A DNA stretch of 22,165 nt from a virus: the IMG/VR virus record IMGVR_UViG_3300021959_000447, positions 1 through 22,165 of that record. The stretch is one strand, 5' to 3'. The notes under the pieces are model-generated. The model was not told the origin of the DNA, ran no database searches, and saw only the letters and a list, made by a program, of their open reading frames with translations. The number at the start of each line of letters is the position of its first letter. The first letter of the stretch is position 1. This document shows, piece after piece, positions 1-7,291 of this stretch. Made by a program: the position numbers and the translations under genes.

Positions 1-192
1 GAAACTTATATCAGAATGGAATTATGGGGAAAACAAAGTCATGTAGAAGAATTTTCTTATACTAATATTGTAGGCACAGAAATAACAAAAACTTTTTCTA
101 CATATAGTGTAGATGAAGAAGATTTAATTGCATTCTATATTCAAAAGAACGGAAAAAGACCAGCACTTAATAGGACAAAAGGTGGAAATTAA
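1..192 (+). CDS. C-terminal fragment of an unknown protein (5' end outside window)
   Basis: An open frame runs from base 1 to a TAA at 190-192 and encodes 63 residues with no start codon of its own that is needed, so this is the end of a gene that begins upstream. The fragment is charged, with a DEEDLIAFYIQ segment followed by a basic tail ending RTKGGN. I do not recognise a family. It stops 3 bases before nrdB, and its last codons (GGTGGAAAT) contribute the purine-rich stretch ahead of the nrdB start, so the two genes are probably co-transcribed. It does not show the cysteine-bearing tail expected at the end of a large ribonucleotide reductase subunit. Confidence 0.6.
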   Translation, partial: ETYIRMELWGKQSHVEEFSYTNIVGTEITKTFSTYSVDEEDLIAFYIQKNGKRPALNRTKGGN

Positions 193-195
193 AAA

Positions 196-1293
196 ATGAC
201 AGTATTAGATACAAAAAATAAGAAACATCATACTAAAGCAAAGATGTTTTTAGATCCATCAGGCGGTCCTGTTGTACAAAGGTATGACACACTAAAGTAT
301 AAACAGTTTGATAAACTAACTGATAAACAGTTGGGCTTCTTTTGGAGACCAGAGGAAGTTGATATCCTTAAAGACGCAACCGACTTTAAAAATCTTACAG
401 ACTTTGAACAGCATATTTTTACAAGTAATTTAAAGCGACAAATCATACTTGATAGTGTACAAGGTCGCTCACCTAATTTGGCTTTTCTGCCTATAGTGAG
501 TCTGCCAGAATTAGAAACCTGGATAGAAACTTGGGCATTTAGTGAGACTATTCATAGTAGAAGTTATACACATATTATCAGAAACATATATCCTGACCCG
601 AGCAAGGTTTTTGACGAAATGTTAGACATACAAGAAATATGTGATTGTGCTGACAGCATTACAGAAAATTATAACAAACTAATTGAATATAATCTTTTAA
701 GAGACAAAGGTTATAAAACATATGATGAGTATGAACACAAGAAACGAATATGGTTAGCATTGATGAGTGTGAACATATTAGAAGGTGTACGTTTTTATGT
801 ATCCTTTGCTTGTAGTTGGGCATTTGCTGAACTTAAAAGAATGGAAGGCAATGCTAAAATTATTAAACTAATTGCCAGAGACGAAAATGTTCACTTAGCA
901 AGTACACAACAAATGCTTAAATTCTTGCCTAATGACGACAAAGACTTTGAGAAAATAAGAAAAGAAACGTATGCAGAATGCACACAGATGTTTATTGATG
1001 CTGTAGAACAAGAAAAGATTTGGGCAGACTATTTGTTTAAAGATGGTAGTATTATAGGTCTTAATGCAGAGTTGCTAAAGCAATATGTAGAGTTTATTGC
1101 GGCCAAACGAATGCACGCCGTAGGACAAGAGAAGATATATAATAGTGGTACTAACCCATTACCTTGGACTCAAGCATGGATTACAGGTGGATCAGTACAA
1201 GTGGCACCACAAGAGACAGAAATATCATCATACGTTATAGGTGGTACCAAACAAGACGTAGATGACAAAACATTTAAAGGGTTTAGTTTATAA
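196..1293 (+). CDS. nrdB: Ribonucleoside-diphosphate reductase class Ia, small (R2) subunit
   Basis: This is the radical-generating subunit that works with NrdA to turn ribonucleoside diphosphates into deoxyribonucleotides in the cytoplasm, feeding phage DNA synthesis. The 365 residues match the usual R2 length. Metal ligands line up with E. coli R2: D86 in IILDSVQGR, E117 and H120 in ETWAFSETIH, E196 in NILEGVRF, E230 and H233 in ARDENVHL. The radical tyrosine is Y124 in SRSYTHIIRN. This pattern is the Tyr-radical, di-iron class Ia type. The C-terminus ends FKGFSL, a short tail of the kind that docks on NrdA. ATG 196 follows a GGTGGAAATTAAAAA leader. The stop codon overlaps the next start by one base (TAATG), which suggests translational coupling. 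nrdA is not in the window. Confidence 0.97.
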   Translation: MTVLDTKNKKHHTKAKMFLDPSGGPVVQRYDTLKYKQFDKLTDKQLGFFWRPEEVDILKDATDFKNLTDFEQHIFTSNLKRQIILDSVQGRSPNLAFLPIVSLPELETWIETWAFSETIHSRSYTHIIRNIYPDPSKVFDEMLDIQEICDCADSITENYNKLIEYNLLRDKGYKTYDEYEHKKRIWLALMSVNILEGVRFYVSFACSWAFAELKRMEGNAKIIKLIARDENVHLASTQQMLKFLPNDDKDFEKIRKETYAECTQMFIDAVEQEKIWADYLFKDGSIIGLNAELLKQYVEFIAAKRMHAVGQEKIYNSGTNPLPWTQAWITGGSVQVAPQETEISSYVIGGTKQDVDDKTFKGFSL

Positions 1294-1586
1294 TGTACAC
1301 AGACATATTAAAAGCAGGATTAGGAAAAGTAGTTTCAGTTAAAACTACTGCTGGTATAGAGTTAATAGCAACACTAATGGGTTACGATGATAAAAATTTA
1401 AGTTTAACATTAAGTAAACCAAGATTAGTTGTTGTAGCAGAAGAGTCTATAGCAGTAGTACCATATACGTTTACTAGTAAATCAGAAGAAGTATATATTT
1501 TAAGAGAACAATACTTATCAGTAGATATTGCATTAGAAAATAGTTCTACAGATTATTTAAAATTATTAGAAGATAGTCAAACATAG
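1293..1586 (+). CDS. Small Sm-like (beta-barrel) protein, function unknown
   Basis: A 97-residue protein whose ATG shares one base with the nrdB stop. The N-terminal 60 residues alternate short hydrophobic strands with turns: a VVSVKTTAGIELIATLMGYD stretch followed by NLSLTLSKPRLV. That layout (strand, G at the turn, strand, D, strand) resembles the Sm1 half of Sm/Lsm folds, although the second Sm motif is not clear and there is no proof of RNA binding. The C-terminal 30 residues are acidic. Fixed linkage to nrdB says only that it is made with reductase. Sm-like is an inference from pattern; a generic small beta-barrel is equally possible. Confidence 0.75.
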   Translation: MYTDILKAGLGKVVSVKTTAGIELIATLMGYDDKNLSLTLSKPRLVVVAEESIAVVPYTFTSKSEEVYILREQYLSVDIALENSSTDYLKLLEDSQT

Positions 1587-1588
1587 TA

Positions 1589-1596
1589 GATAAATA
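1589..1596 (+). promoter_or_regulatory. T4-type late promoter box (GATAAATA), leaderless spacing
   Basis: GATAAATA lies five bases upstream of the PAAR gene ATG at 1602. In T4 the equivalent TATAAATA box fixes a start about six bases downstream, which here falls on the start codon. No Shine-Dalgarno sequence lies between. Confidence 0.7.
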
Positions 1597-1601
1597 ATAC
1601 T

Positions 1602-1874
1602 ATGCCTAAAGTAGCAAGATTCATGGATATGGCCGGAACTGGTGTTATACAAAACACCAAAGTTACTTCTGTGATAGTTGAAGGCAGACCTATCGCTACA
1701 TTAGGCGATATAGTTTCTACACATGGTGAAGCACCACATATTGGTGCTAGTTTAGTACTTGGCTGTTCTTTAACAGTTTTAGCAGAAGGCCAACCTGTTG
1801 CTATGGTTGGTACCAAAGCAACTTGTCTGCATTCCGTTACTATGGGAAGTTTTACAGTCAATGTAGGACTCTAA
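1602..1874 (+). CDS. PAAR-domain spike tip protein
   Basis: A 90-residue protein built of the glycine- and proline-punctuated PAAR repeats: VARFMDMAGTG, then VIVEGRPIATLGD, IVSTHGEAPHIG, then VLAEGQPVAMVGTKATC and GSFTVNVGL. PAAR proteins form the sharpened cone on the central spike of contractile tails (T4 gp5.4) and of type VI secretion needles, with a metal ion near the apex held by His/Cys residues; H40, H46, C75 and H77 are candidates. Length is typical of a bare phage PAAR protein with no toxin extension. The start follows a late box with no ribosome binding site. Its stop overlaps the radical SAM start (TAATG), so a structural tip protein is coupled directly to a modifying enzyme, which is unusual. 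Confidence 0.88.
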   Translation: MPKVARFMDMAGTGVIQNTKVTSVIVEGRPIATLGDIVSTHGEAPHIGASLVLGCSLTVLAEGQPVAMVGTKATCLHSVTMGSFTVNVGL

Positions 1875-2908
1875 TGTCCAATCTAGTTTCTGTACGTGGT
1901 CCTCACGCCAGAAATACTAGCAATATAATAAGAATACAATGGAACATGGGTAACTCATGTAATTACTCTTGCGAGTATTGTCCTCCTATCTTACATGATG
2001 GTTCTAAGCCCTGGTTAAGCAAACAGCAGTACATAGACGCAATAACACGTCTGTCAACGCATTACAGCTCTTTAGACAAACAGACAGAGTATGAGTTAAT
2101 AGGTGGTGAGGTTACTGTTATTCCTGGCTTTGAAGACATAATAAAAACTATAAGTGAACACAATAGTAGCAGTATCGTATACAGTAATGCTAGTAGAACT
2201 GTAAACTGGTGGAGTAAGGCTAAACAATATATGGACAGGGTAGTTTTAACATACCACCCACAAACACAAGATTCCGAGCATTTTAAATCCGTTATAAATG
2301 AGATAAAGGATTATGTACATATAGACATAAACATTGCAGGAATAAGCGGAGATGTGCTCAGAATGGGCGAATTTGCAGAGGAAGTGCGTGACTTGTTTAA
2401 AGATTGTGATCACAACAACTATAATATGGTGAGTATATGTGTTAAAACCATGTATAAGAAGCTCTTAGGACGCCAGAACAAGCAGGAAACATATTGGGAA
2501 TATACTGCAGAAGAGCAAGAAGTATTACAACGCCCTGGAATAAAAGCACAAATATTACCTGAACGGATAGTAGAAAATATACCTGGTGCTGAGTATGTCC
2601 CAGAACCTGAGCCTGATCCAAATGCCTGGATGACTGAATTTTTGTATGACGATGGTACTGCAGAGTATGTGCAAAGCCATCAAATTATAGATAAAAGACT
2701 AAATTCGTTTCAGGGCATGAGATGTCATTTAGGCTTTGAAAGTCTTAATATAGATGCAAGTGGAGATATGTATAGCAGTTGGTGTGGTGCATTAAACTTT
2801 GGAAACATAGCAGACGATAAATGGAGTTTACCTCAGACAAAAACAACATGTCCTTACATATTCTGTAATAATATAAGTGATATATCTATAACAAAAACTT
2901 TAAATTGA
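1874..2908 (+). CDS. Radical SAM enzyme with C-terminal auxiliary-cluster (Twitch/SPASM-like) cysteines
   Basis: A 344-residue radical SAM protein. The CX3CX2C motif that binds the SAM-cleaving [4Fe-4S] cluster is C29-NYS-C33-EY-C36. The GGE motif that contacts SAM is IGGEVTVIPGF near residue 78, followed by a YSNAS strand matching the TNG position of the family. Four more cysteines near the end (C284, C304, C326, C331) sit in a CHLGFESLNIDASG...WCG...CPYIFC layout like the auxiliary-cluster region of Twitch/SPASM enzymes that modify peptides or sugars. The open frame extends upstream to 1823, but ATG 1874 is chosen because it overlaps the PAAR stop by one base. The substrate is unknown. Needs an electron donor; the ferredoxin at 7494 is a candidate. 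Its end overlaps the convergent minus-strand gene by 9 bases. Confidence 0.9.
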   Translation: MSNLVSVRGPHARNTSNIIRIQWNMGNSCNYSCEYCPPILHDGSKPWLSKQQYIDAITRLSTHYSSLDKQTEYELIGGEVTVIPGFEDIIKTISEHNSSSIVYSNASRTVNWWSKAKQYMDRVVLTYHPQTQDSEHFKSVINEIKDYVHIDINIAGISGDVLRMGEFAEEVRDLFKDCDHNNYNMVSICVKTMYKKLLGRQNKQETYWEYTAEEQEVLQRPGIKAQILPERIVENIPGAEYVPEPEPDPNAWMTEFLYDDGTAEYVQSHQIIDKRLNSFQGMRCHLGFESLNIDASGDMYSSWCGALNFGNIADDKWSLPQTKTTCPYIFCNNISDISITKTLN

Positions 2909-3832
2909 TTCCTTTTCGCCATATGCAAAATTGCTTAATATAGACAAAATAGATTTTTGATACTGATTATTGGAATCAAAATCTTTTATAGTCCAATCAT
3001 TTAGGTAGGTGTTAGTAATAATATTCCTATCTTCTATACTATCAAATATATGTCCTTTTACACTTATAGATGTTTGAGTTGGAAAATCGTTGTTATAATC
3101 TATTTTATATACATTGGCAGACTCTATACTTTCGCCTAGTGGTGGTTTAACATAGTTCTTTAATAAATGATATCCCACCATAGTTTTTTCTGGTATAAAA
3201 TCGTTAGGTAATCCAGATAGTGTTTCGTAAGTATAATCATTTATATTAAACTCCTGTAATCCGTATATATCATATAGCCATTTGCCGCTTTGTGTTATTA
3301 TGTGATTTATATTTACATGAACTAGTGGTCCGTGTACAAATTCTACTTCTATTTTATCTGAATACTCATACACATTATTAACGTCTTTTAAATTTTCTTT
3401 ATAAACGTTGTACTGTAATTTATTGCAATATTTTAAATTACTAAGTAATTTATTAAAATCATTTTCAGGGTAAAACAAATGTGCAGTATCTGTAAAGGCA
3501 TAAAGTTTAAATAGATAGTAAACATCAAGACCATCTAATAAATTAAAGTTATCTGAAAATCCGTTAGTAACACAAATTACTTGAATATTATTTTCTTTGC
3601 AGAATATACATAATTTTTTAATATGTTTATACTCTAAAGGATCTCCAAACACAGACTCTAAAATAATTTGATCAGGATTTATCTTATTGATGTATTCTAA
3701 TAATTTAGATATGTTTAAATGCTCTTCAGCAATGTCTCTTTTACCAAATCTATGAAACAAGAAACTTCCTTGTGATTCAATAGAAGTAAACATACTGTTT
3801 TTTGTTGTGACATCTATAAATATTTGTTTCAT
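2900..3832 (-). CDS. Radical-SAM-like protein lacking the CX3CX2C cluster motif
   Basis: A 310-residue protein that keeps the core topology of radical SAM enzymes: a strand ending in ESVFGDPL (residues 59-66, the GGEPL-like SAM site), a helix, then IQVICVTNG (83-91), the strand that follows in the family. The N-terminal region where CX3CX2C should lie (residues 1-50) has no cysteine at all. The few cysteines present (C75, C78, C87) are in the wrong place. It therefore looks like a catalytically changed or dead paralogue that could bind substrate or partner the active enzyme at 1874-2908, with which it converges. ATG 3832 is five bases downstream of AGTAAATA on this strand, with no Shine-Dalgarno. 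The family link is inferred from pattern only. Confidence 0.75.
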   Translation of the reverse strand: MKQIFIDVTTKNSMFTSIESQGSFLFHRFGKRDIAEEHLNISKLLEYINKINPDQIILESVFGDPLEYKHIKKLCIFCKENNIQVICVTNGFSDNFNLLDGLDVYYLFKLYAFTDTAHLFYPENDFNKLLSNLKYCNKLQYNVYKENLKDVNNVYEYSDKIEVEFVHGPLVHVNINHIITQSGKWLYDIYGLQEFNINDYTYETLSGLPNDFIPEKTMVGYHLLKNYVKPPLGESIESANVYKIDYNNDFPTQTSISVKGHIFDSIEDRNIITNTYLNDWTIKDFDSNNQYQKSILSILSNFAYGEKESI

Positions 3833-3837
3833 ATCAG

Positions 3838-3845
3838 TATTTACT
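3838..3845 (-). promoter_or_regulatory. Late promoter box (AGTAAATA) on the minus strand, leaderless spacing
   Basis: Read on the minus strand, AGTAAATA is followed by five bases (CTGAT) and then the ATG of the 310-residue gene. It lies just downstream of the subtilase terminator, so the gene is re-started rather than read through. Confidence 0.6.
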
Positions 3846-3850
3846 ACTCA

Positions 3851-3881
3851 AAAAAAAGCCAGTCACTATGAACTGGCTTTA
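3851..3881 (-). terminator. Rho-independent terminator of the subtilase gene
   Basis: AAAGCCAGT (3856-3864) pairs perfectly with ACTGGCTTT (3873-3881) around an 8-base loop. On the minus strand the stem runs into an eight-base T-run (3858-3851). It sits 15 bases beyond the subtilase stop and ahead of the late box for the next minus-strand gene. Confidence 0.85.
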
Positions 3882-3895
3882 AGAATTTGTTTTAA

Positions 3896-5386
3896 TTACT
3901 CTTTAGTAGCATTAAAGTTTACAACTTGGTCATATGTTGTATTGTCACTATCGTAATAATACTCATTTGCTGTATCAATTTCATCTGCACTTGTTGTATA
4001 TATGCCTATTGAAAACTCTTCAACTAATACTGTACCGCTAACTTCACCTCTAACTGCAAAGTGATATACTCCTGGTACTGTAACACCTGTCATATTTGCT
4101 GAAGTATCAACACTAATAAGTCCATTAGTATTAAATGTTGCAAATGGTGGGACTGGACTAAAGTTCATAACACTTACGTTACTTGCACTAGCATTAATCT
4201 CAACATTTGCTGTAGCAGTTTGACCGGATGCAACTGTAAGTACTAAACCTGAAGGTACACTTGCTAATTGTAAATCACCTACTTGAGGACTCACACCAAT
4301 TGATTTTTTAAGATTTGCTTCAGTTTGTCCTGTAGCAGTAAGTAGTCCAGCATCAAAAGTTACTGACATACCTCTACCTGTTATAGCACCTTCGGCAACC
4401 ATATATGATTTAATAGTTCTTGCATCTGCACTAGGATATAAATCAATATATTGTAATGATAAACCGCCTATTTGTGCCGCGGCAACTGATGTACCATCTG
4501 ATGTTGTATAAGCACTATTGTCTGAAGTATTAATAATTGATACATCATCTGACATTCCAAAAATATCTACTTCTGGGCCTAAGTTAGAACCATTTGTGCC
4601 TGTAAAGAAGCCAACTTGTAAACTTGCATTATGTCCACCAACGGTCATAACACTATCTAAACCTGCTGGAGAGTAAAAGTCAACGTCTCCACCATTATTA
4701 CCTGCTGAACAAATAATTACTAAGTTATTATCTTCTAGCTCGTTAAATTTAGCATCTAGCAAACTGTTTTTTGCTGTTGTCCAACAAGCCACAACTGTTT
4801 TAGTTTGGCTTGGTGTATTTGCATTATGATGAACTAATATTGCTTCAAGAGCATCTACCATTCCACCAATTGTTCCTGTATAAGGGTTAGCATTCATGGC
4901 TCTTACATTGTGTAATGTTGCATCTTTGGCTGAACCAATGTTTGCACCAATAATTAAACTAGCCATTGCAGTACCGTGACCATCTGCGTCTGCAAAATCT
5001 GTAGTAAATGCAGTATATAAATTATTTACAGTTCTTCCTGAAAACTCGTCATGGGTAGTATTTACACCTGTGTCTATAAGGTATAGATGCTCTCCTGCAC
5101 CTGTACTACTTGGATTATATGCTGTAGCAGTTGATCCTGCATCATTACAAAGCATCTTTAAATGAGCAGTATTAAAAGAAGGTGTTACTACTGCTTCAAA
5201 ATTGTATGCTTCTGTATGCTGTTTCCCTGCAATAGCCTCCATTTGTTCTGATGTACTTTCAATTTTATATGTTAAATTAAAACTGTACGTTTTAGTGACC
5301 GTTGCACCAGCATCTGTAATGGCTGTTACTGCCGCAGTATTATCAGCATGTGCGGAAGGGTCCATTGTTACGATATACTCTGCCAT
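3896..5386 (-). CDS. Subtilisin-like serine protease (peptidase S8) with N-terminal propeptide-like and C-terminal Ig-like regions
   Basis: A 496-residue serine protease. The S8 catalytic triad is D105 (LYLIDTGVN), H137 (DGHGTAMAS) and S300 (DGTSVAAAQ). The oxyanion asparagine is N230 in CSAGNNGG. Residues 1-70 start MAEYIVTMDP and resemble an inhibitor I9-type prodomain. About 370-470 are strand-rich, resembling an Ig-like or cadherin-like fold. There is no signal peptide or membrane segment, so it should act in the cytoplasm or be packaged in the virion. One oddity is that the proline usual after the catalytic motif (GTSxAxP) is Gln. The start has a good AGGAG ribosome site and a 5' leader of about 45 bases from a minus-strand GATAAATA. 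It could be a prohead-type, self-processing or host-targeting protease; the sequence does not decide. Confidence 0.93.
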   Translation of the reverse strand: MAEYIVTMDPSAHADNTAAVTAITDAGATVTKTYSFNLTYKIESTSEQMEAIAGKQHTEAYNFEAVVTPSFNTAHLKMLCNDAGSTATAYNPSSTGAGEHLYLIDTGVNTTHDEFSGRTVNNLYTAFTTDFADADGHGTAMASLIIGANIGSAKDATLHNVRAMNANPYTGTIGGMVDALEAILVHHNANTPSQTKTVVACWTTAKNSLLDAKFNELEDNNLVIICSAGNNGGDVDFYSPAGLDSVMTVGGHNASLQVGFFTGTNGSNLGPEVDIFGMSDDVSIINTSDNSAYTTSDGTSVAAAQIGGLSLQYIDLYPSADARTIKSYMVAEGAITGRGMSVTFDAGLLTATGQTEANLKKSIGVSPQVGDLQLASVPSGLVLTVASGQTATANVEINASASNVSVMNFSPVPPFATFNTNGLISVDTSANMTGVTVPGVYHFAVRGEVSGTVLVEEFSIGIYTTSADEIDTANEYYYDSDNTTYDQVVNFNATKE

Positions 5387-5435
5387 TTTGTAAACTCCTG
5401 ATTAAAATAATTTGATAACTATATTATATACAATG

Positions 5436-5443
5436 TATTTATC
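5436..5443 (-). promoter_or_regulatory. Late promoter box (GATAAATA) for the subtilase gene
   Basis: GATAAATA on the minus strand in the divergent gap between the subtilase and PP-loop genes. It would give a leader of about 45 bases holding the CAGGAG ribosome site. No clear promoter is seen for the plus-strand gene at 5471. Confidence 0.6.
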
Positions 5444-5470
5444 ATTATCTGCATAATACTATATTAAAAT

Positions 5471-6589
5471 ATGAGCATAAACTATAATATTAAACTTGGT
5501 ACCCAGCCTGGAATGGAAATAGATTGTTCTATGGAGCATTATGTAAAAGTTTTTGCCAAAGAGACAGACAAAACCTTAATAGAATGTATAGGTGACATTT
5601 TACAGGATAAAAACCATGTACATTTGTGTTTGAGTGGAGGATTAGATAGTCAGTTCAGTTTACTATATTGTTTAGAACTAGGCAAAACTGTCACAGCATA
5701 TACATATAGATCTATCTGGAAAGACACAATACTTAATATTGAAGATGTTTATATTGCAGAACAACTTGCAAAAAAACATGGCTTTAAGCATCATATAATT
5801 GATATAGACTTGTTTGACTTTTATGAAAAACGAAAACATTTTGACTATGGTCCTAAATTTTTAAATAATAGTCCACAACTGTCAGTACATTTTTATTTTA
5901 TAGAATTATTAAAAAATAAGTTTAACATAGATCATATATTACTTGGCGGCGATCCTCCAGTATTGAGATATAAAGAAATAGCAGACAAAAGTAAAAAGAT
6001 ATCTATTGTAGGAGAAAACTTCCTACAGGACGTAATGGCACCTTATTACTTTTTTTGTGAAAGCATAGGAGTAGAATGCATAAGAGATGTTTATTTTCAT
6101 AGTCCTGAAGCAGTTTATAAAAGTTACATGAACAATATAGATGTTTTAAAAAATCAAGGTGTCTATGCTAGTACTATTAAACATCATAATGTCACTGAAA
6201 GATATATGAGCGATACTTACATGTACAAATATGCATATTACAAAAATATTATACCAAACTTGATGCCACAACGAAGCGAAACAACTGGATTCGAAAATTT
6301 AAAAAAATTATTAGCAACTGAGTCAGGAATATATAACCAATATGATAAATTATATAGAGATCCTCAAATTGCAATAGAGACAAAATCTGTACAGGCAAGA
6401 GGATTGCAACGACGATATGCCAATGCTGAATTACAGGCAAAGTATGCCGAAAACAAAAAATCTAGACTAGGGAGATTTAGTAGAAACTTTAAATACTCCC
6501 CACTTATTTCAGATATCTACATAAAATATCTAACATATATAGAAGAAAATGAACTAGAATGTATTAACAGATATACGTTCGATTTCTAA
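5471..6589 (+). CDS. PP-loop ATPase, asparagine-synthetase/adenylation-like
   Basis: A 372-residue protein with a clear PP-loop, LSGGLDSQFS (S55 to S60), followed by strand-helix units in the Rossmann-like HUP fold and a second glycine motif, HILLGGDPP (155-163), where asparagine synthetases carry their SGxGxDE segment. Enzymes of this group adenylate a carbonyl so that an amine or sulfur can attack; examples are AsnB, lasso peptide cyclases, tRNA thiolases and QueC. It lacks the N-terminal glutaminase domain of AsnB, so ammonia or an amine would have to come from elsewhere. The C-terminal third (QARGLQRRYA onward) is basic. No good ribosome site precedes ATG 5471. The substrate is unknown; linkage to the protease and radical SAM genes is suggestive only. 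Confidence 0.8.
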   Translation: MSINYNIKLGTQPGMEIDCSMEHYVKVFAKETDKTLIECIGDILQDKNHVHLCLSGGLDSQFSLLYCLELGKTVTAYTYRSIWKDTILNIEDVYIAEQLAKKHGFKHHIIDIDLFDFYEKRKHFDYGPKFLNNSPQLSVHFYFIELLKNKFNIDHILLGGDPPVLRYKEIADKSKKISIVGENFLQDVMAPYYFFCESIGVECIRDVYFHSPEAVYKSYMNNIDVLKNQGVYASTIKHHNVTERYMSDTYMYKYAYYKNIIPNLMPQRSETTGFENLKKLLATESGIYNQYDKLYRDPQIAIETKSVQARGLQRRYANAELQAKYAENKKSRLGRFSRNFKYSPLISDIYIKYLTYIEENELECINRYTFDF

Positions 6590-6797
6590 ATCGCTCAAAA
6601 ATAACCTATTATCTATACTATTCAAACATCGGTGCATAAATACTCTTTATAAAGTAATATAGATTACTTTTATAACCTCCATTACACAGATATGAAGAAT
6701 TTAGTTTGTATATGGTTAGTTTGCACCATCCAAGTAAACGACCAATTGTACGGCGCTCTAAGAAGTGTGAGGGAAATAACGACTTGGAGTATAGTAG
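6590..6797 (+). other. Stretch without a convincing gene; late box CATAAATA at 6635-6642
   Basis: A late-type box CATAAATA occurs at 6635-6642, so transcription rightward is likely. Three weak coding options overlap: ATG 6692-6817 (41 residues, hydrophobic start), an offset frame ending in TGA at 6799-6801 (29 residues from ATG 6712) whose stop overlaps the GTG start of the next gene, and a minus-strand frame 6618-6827 with a TTG start. None has a ribosome site and I cannot choose. The offset frame is attractive only for its GTGA overlap. Confidence 0.35.
6635..6642 (+). promoter_or_regulatory. Possible late promoter box (CATAAATA) for the small membrane protein operon
   Basis: CATAAATA downstream of the PP-loop gene and upstream of the tiny membrane protein genes. 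One mismatch from the T4 box. The predicted start is near 6648, about 150 bases before the first gene with a good ribosome site. Confidence 0.45.
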
Positions 6798-6899
6798 GTG
6801 AGCCGCAAAAGAATTAATAAAATACAAGACCAGTTGGAAACTCTGGCCTTGATGTCGATTTTTGTAATAAGCATTCTTGCTATTGCTCCGATATCATAA
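6798..6899 (+). CDS. 33-residue single-span membrane protein, GTG start
   Basis: A GTG at 6798 opens a 33-residue frame. The first 14 residues are basic and polar (MSRKRINKIQDQLE), followed by one hydrophobic span, LMSIFVISILAIAPIS, to the C-terminus. GGAG at 6786-6789 stands eight bases ahead of the GTG, an ideal ribosome site and the main reason to believe it. Topology should be N-in with a short periplasmic end. It is the first of a run of tiny membrane proteins to 7446. Function is unknown; holin, antiholin, spanin or superinfection-exclusion roles are all possible for such a cluster. Confidence 0.55.
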   Translation: MSRKRINKIQDQLETLALMSIFVISILAIAPIS

Positions 6900-6925
6900 T
6901 AGATAGATAGAGAATAGAAAAAGAA

Positions 6926-7054
6926 ATGAAGACGATAGCACTAACGATTATAGATAAATCAGGCATATTAAAAAAAGTTGATCAAAAAGTAGAAGCATTA
7001 TGTTATGCAATGCTTTGGGGATCTTGGTTTTTATGTTTGACACAATTATTTTAA
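6926..7054 (+). CDS. 42-residue protein with C-terminal membrane segment
   Basis: ATG 6926 to TAA 7054. The N-terminal half is mixed and basic (MKTIALTIIDKSGILKKVDQ). The C-terminal half, ALCYAMLWGSWFLCLTQLF, is hydrophobic and aromatic and could span or sit in the inner membrane. The purine-rich AGAAAAAGAA upstream is a weak ribosome site. It sits 26 bases after the GTG-start membrane protein and four bases before another small frame, which fits a compact operon. No family recognised. Confidence 0.5.
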   Translation: MKTIALTIIDKSGILKKVDQKVEALCYAMLWGSWFLCLTQLF

Positions 7055-7058
7055 TCAT

Positions 7059-7127
7059 ATGAAAAAATTAAAAGAGATAATCTTTTTATACTGGATACTA
7101 CCATGGGCACCAATACCTTACAAGTAA
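7059..7127 (+). CDS. Possible 22-residue hydrophobic peptide
   Basis: ATG 7059 to TAA 7127 encodes a basic start MKKLKE followed by IIFLYWILPWAPIP, a short aromatic hydrophobic stretch. It begins four bases after the previous stop and overlaps the next gene by 25 bases. No ribosome site is visible, so it would depend on coupling from the upstream gene. It could equally be chance. Confidence 0.3.
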   Translation: MKKLKEIIFLYWILPWAPIPYK

Positions 7128-7291
7128 GAGAAGCAACACCTAACGAACAAGCAGAGTGGTTTGAAACGGACTTTTTTATGAAAGGCGACTTTGATGTAAT
7201 GAAAATGTTTGTGGTAATACCAGCAATTATCCAGATTGTAGTGTTTGGTATGATGTTAGCCGTCATGTATTTAAATACCTTTCTCTTTTGA
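7103..7291 (+). CDS. 62-residue membrane protein
   Basis: The N-terminal 32 residues are soluble and acidic (QVREATPNEQAEWFETDFF). From residue about 34 to the end is one long hydrophobic segment, MKMFVVIPAIIQIVVFGMML followed by AVMYLNTFLF, giving a single inner-membrane span with the soluble part probably cytoplasmic. The start is preceded only by a weak CTGGA. The stop TGA overlaps the TTG start of the next gene (TTGA). No family recognised; the tail-anchored layout is its only clue. Confidence 0.6.
   Translation: MGTNTLQVREATPNEQAEWFETDFFMKGDFDVMKMFVVIPAIIQIVVFGMMLAVMYLNTFLF

Noticed and set aside
1577-1861. Minus-strand 94-residue frame opposite the PAAR gene
   Set aside because: Antisense shadow of a clear PAAR protein.
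1823-1873. Upstream extension of the radical SAM frame by 17 residues
   Set aside because: The extension lies inside the PAAR gene, has no ribosome site, and the TAATG overlap supports ATG 1874.
3815-3822. Plus-strand TATAAATA inside the start of the 310-residue minus-strand gene
   Set aside because: It points toward no plus-strand gene and lies within coding sequence, so it is probably chance in AT-rich DNA.
6692-6817. 41-residue plus-strand frame with hydrophobic start
   Set aside because: No ribosome site and competes with another frame in the same bases; kept only as a possibility in the 6590-6797 entry.
6618-6827. Minus-strand 69-residue frame
   Set aside because: It needs a TTG start with no ribosome site, opposes the surrounding transcription and overlaps the better-supported GTG gene.
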